From the NCBI GenBank assembly GCA_013400975.1, contig WBMZ01011776.1, positions 1 to 64,000 of the forward strand: a stretch of DNA of 64,000 bases. Direction: 5' to 3'. This document shows, one piece after another, positions 63,801 to 64,000 of the stretch. This stretch comes from Atrichornis clamosus. Taxonomy: Eukaryota > Chordata > Aves > Passeriformes > Menuridae. Below the pieces are notes generated by a model. It had not been told where the DNA came from. It was given only the letters and a program-made list of their open reading frames with translations, and ran no database searches. The position numbers were made by a program, and so were the translations under genes. Positions within the stretch are counted from its first letter, which is position 1. Each line of letters starts with the position of its first letter.

Positions 63801-64000
63801 CATTTGGTGGTTTCATAAGGGAAGGAACCATCAGATGTTCTGTTTGGCTTTCAAAGAAAAGTTTAAAGTATCAGTGACACAGTAGCAGCTTTATTGCAAG
63901 ACATACATGGGTTGTTTGTGAAACAATTAGTATACAAATAAAAATTAAAAAGCAACAAATACCTTGCTTTTACATACCCACTGTTTGCTGCTTTCTGCAG
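60700..64000 (-). CDS. SPATA22: SPATA22, meiotic recombination protein, 5'-partial
   Basis: Spliced minus-strand CDS: 63847-63752, 62751-62439, 62116-61987, 61332-61235, 60891-60700, probably preceded by a fragment at 64000-63978. About 275 codons are visible against roughly 363 residues in human. Seen: the C-terminal half reads LFEVLG-TLDSAVTPGAYG, LLRDGKETLPCVFYEI, DRELPRLIRGRVHRC and DFVKIADVEM, matching the conserved SPATA22 C-terminus I recognise. The upstream part is polar, Ser/Gln/Asn-rich and poorly conserved. Known: SPATA22 is germ-cell specific, forms a complex with MEIOB that associates with RPA on single-stranded DNA, and is needed for meiotic double-strand-break repair and synapsis; its C-terminal region has an OB-fold resembling RPA2. 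All splice phases are mutually consistent. The promoter and first roughly 90 residues lie right of the window. It converges with LHFPL7. Confidence 0.92.
60892..61234 (-). other. SPATA22 intron, last
   Basis: 343-bp intron; donor GTAAGT at 61234 downward, acceptor ...GATGAAG ending at 60892. No other feature seen in it. Confidence 0.85.
61235..61332 (-). CDS. SPATA22: SPATA22 coding exon (TLDSAVTPG exon)
   Basis: Minus-strand acceptor CTTAATGGTGCAG; two bases (GC) complete a Gly codon begun in the upstream exon, then 32 codons from TLDSAVTPGAYGAK through LLRDGKETLPCVFYEI to a GTAAGT donor. Phase 0 at its end. Belongs to the RPA2-like C-terminal domain. Confidence 0.95.
61333..61986 (-). other. 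SPATA22 intron
   Basis: 654-bp AT-rich intron with GTAAGC donor at 61986 downward. No coding sequence or repeat seen. Confidence 0.85.
61987..62116 (-). CDS. SPATA22: SPATA22 coding exon (SLRILSAVIQS exon)
   Basis: Too short to stand out as an open frame, but placed by splice sites and homology. Minus-strand acceptor GTCTTCCTCTGAAAG is followed by GAA GCT TCA. The product contains KNSLRILSAVIQSVRHW and KTALLFEVL, matching the SLRIISAVIES...LLFEVL segment expected between the polar middle and the TLDSAVTPG exon. It has 43 codons plus one base, ending at GTTTTAG/GTAAGC, so phase 1, which the next exon requires. Confidence 0.92.
62117..62438 (-). other. SPATA22 intron
   Basis: 322-bp intron, donor GTAAAA at 62438 downward and acceptor CTGAAAG ending at 62117. 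Nothing else recognised. Confidence 0.8.
62439..62751 (-). CDS. SPATA22: SPATA22 polar middle exon
   Basis: Minus-strand acceptor GATGATGTATTGCAG precedes one base that completes an Arg codon (AG/G). It is followed by 104 codons starting NRNEYTPLSN and ending NQFDCVPEDRSQ at a GTAAAA donor. Composition is Ser/Gln/Asn/Lys-rich with no membrane or globular signature, as expected for the disordered linker of SPATA22; the PED motif near its end corresponds to the human IPED segment. Divergent in sequence, but length, position and phases fit. Confidence 0.88.
62752..63751 (-). other. SPATA22 intron
   Basis: 1.0-kb intron, donor GTTGGT at 63751 downward. AT-rich; a short open frame on the minus strand (63338-63144) has no recognisable product and I do not call it. 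Confidence 0.75.
63752..63847 (-). CDS. SPATA22: SPATA22 upstream coding exon
   Basis: The minus-strand frame contains EHLMVPSLMKPPNASK and FNLANAGKNLAACR. This resembles the human segment with TNLVANDGKNSCP, the part just before the QQQK region. The donor CTGCAG/GTTGGT leaves two bases (AG), exactly what the next exon's first G completes. The acceptor is less certain: CTTTGAAAG ending at 63848 gives the start used here; an alternative AG at 63841-63840 would shorten it by 8 bases and change the incoming phase. Confidence 0.72.
63978..64000 (-). CDS. SPATA22: Possible fragment of a further SPATA22 exon
   Basis: On the minus strand the last 23 bases of the window end at TGG/GTATGT, a good donor. 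Reading so that two bases are carried (phase 2) gives an open frame compatible with the acceptor chosen at 63847. Too short to confirm by homology; the exon would continue beyond the window. Confidence 0.35.

Overview
The window looks like vertebrate nuclear DNA, most likely avian. It has spliced coding exons with GT/GC-AG boundaries, very large introns, few interspersed repeats, and one clear avian-type CR1 LINE 3' fragment (54201-54472). It holds the 3' parts of two protein-coding genes that converge tail to tail; both start outside the window. I could not run any search, so gene identities rest on recognising the translated exons.

Gene 1, plus strand, is an LHFPL-family tetraspan gene best matched to LHFPL7 (also called TMEM211). 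Its three visible coding exons are 2-121 (5'-partial), 10486-10624 and 56478-56704. They are separated by introns of about 10.4 kb and 45.9 kb and join in one continuous frame of 161 codons plus a stop. The second intron only keeps frame if its donor is the non-canonical GC site at 10625. A long AT-rich 3' UTR probably runs to the AATAAA at 59723-59728.

Gene 2, minus strand, is SPATA22, a meiosis-specific partner of MEIOB and RPA. Five internal or terminal coding exons can be placed with consistent splice phases: 63752-63847, 62439-62751, 61987-62116, 61235-61332 and 60700-60891 (stop). A probable fragment of a further exon lies at 63978-64000. The N-terminal part is beyond the window.

Everything between 122 and 56477, apart from exon 2, is intron of gene 1. 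It carries a 21-bp minisatellite, a 23-bp minisatellite, a (GTCCC)n array containing an unresolved N, a 43-bp direct repeat pair, two strong perfect hairpins, the CR1 fragment, and several AT/homeobox-motif-rich stretches that read like conserved non-coding elements. Base composition drifts from a very GC-rich, CpG-dense start to AT-rich DNA in the last third. Long open frames in the GC-rich part look like chance. I saw no RNA gene, CRISPR array, intact transposon or provirus. The strongest points for follow-up are the GC-AG 46-kb intron and the LHFPL7-SPATA22 adjacency, which differs from the human arrangement as I recall it.
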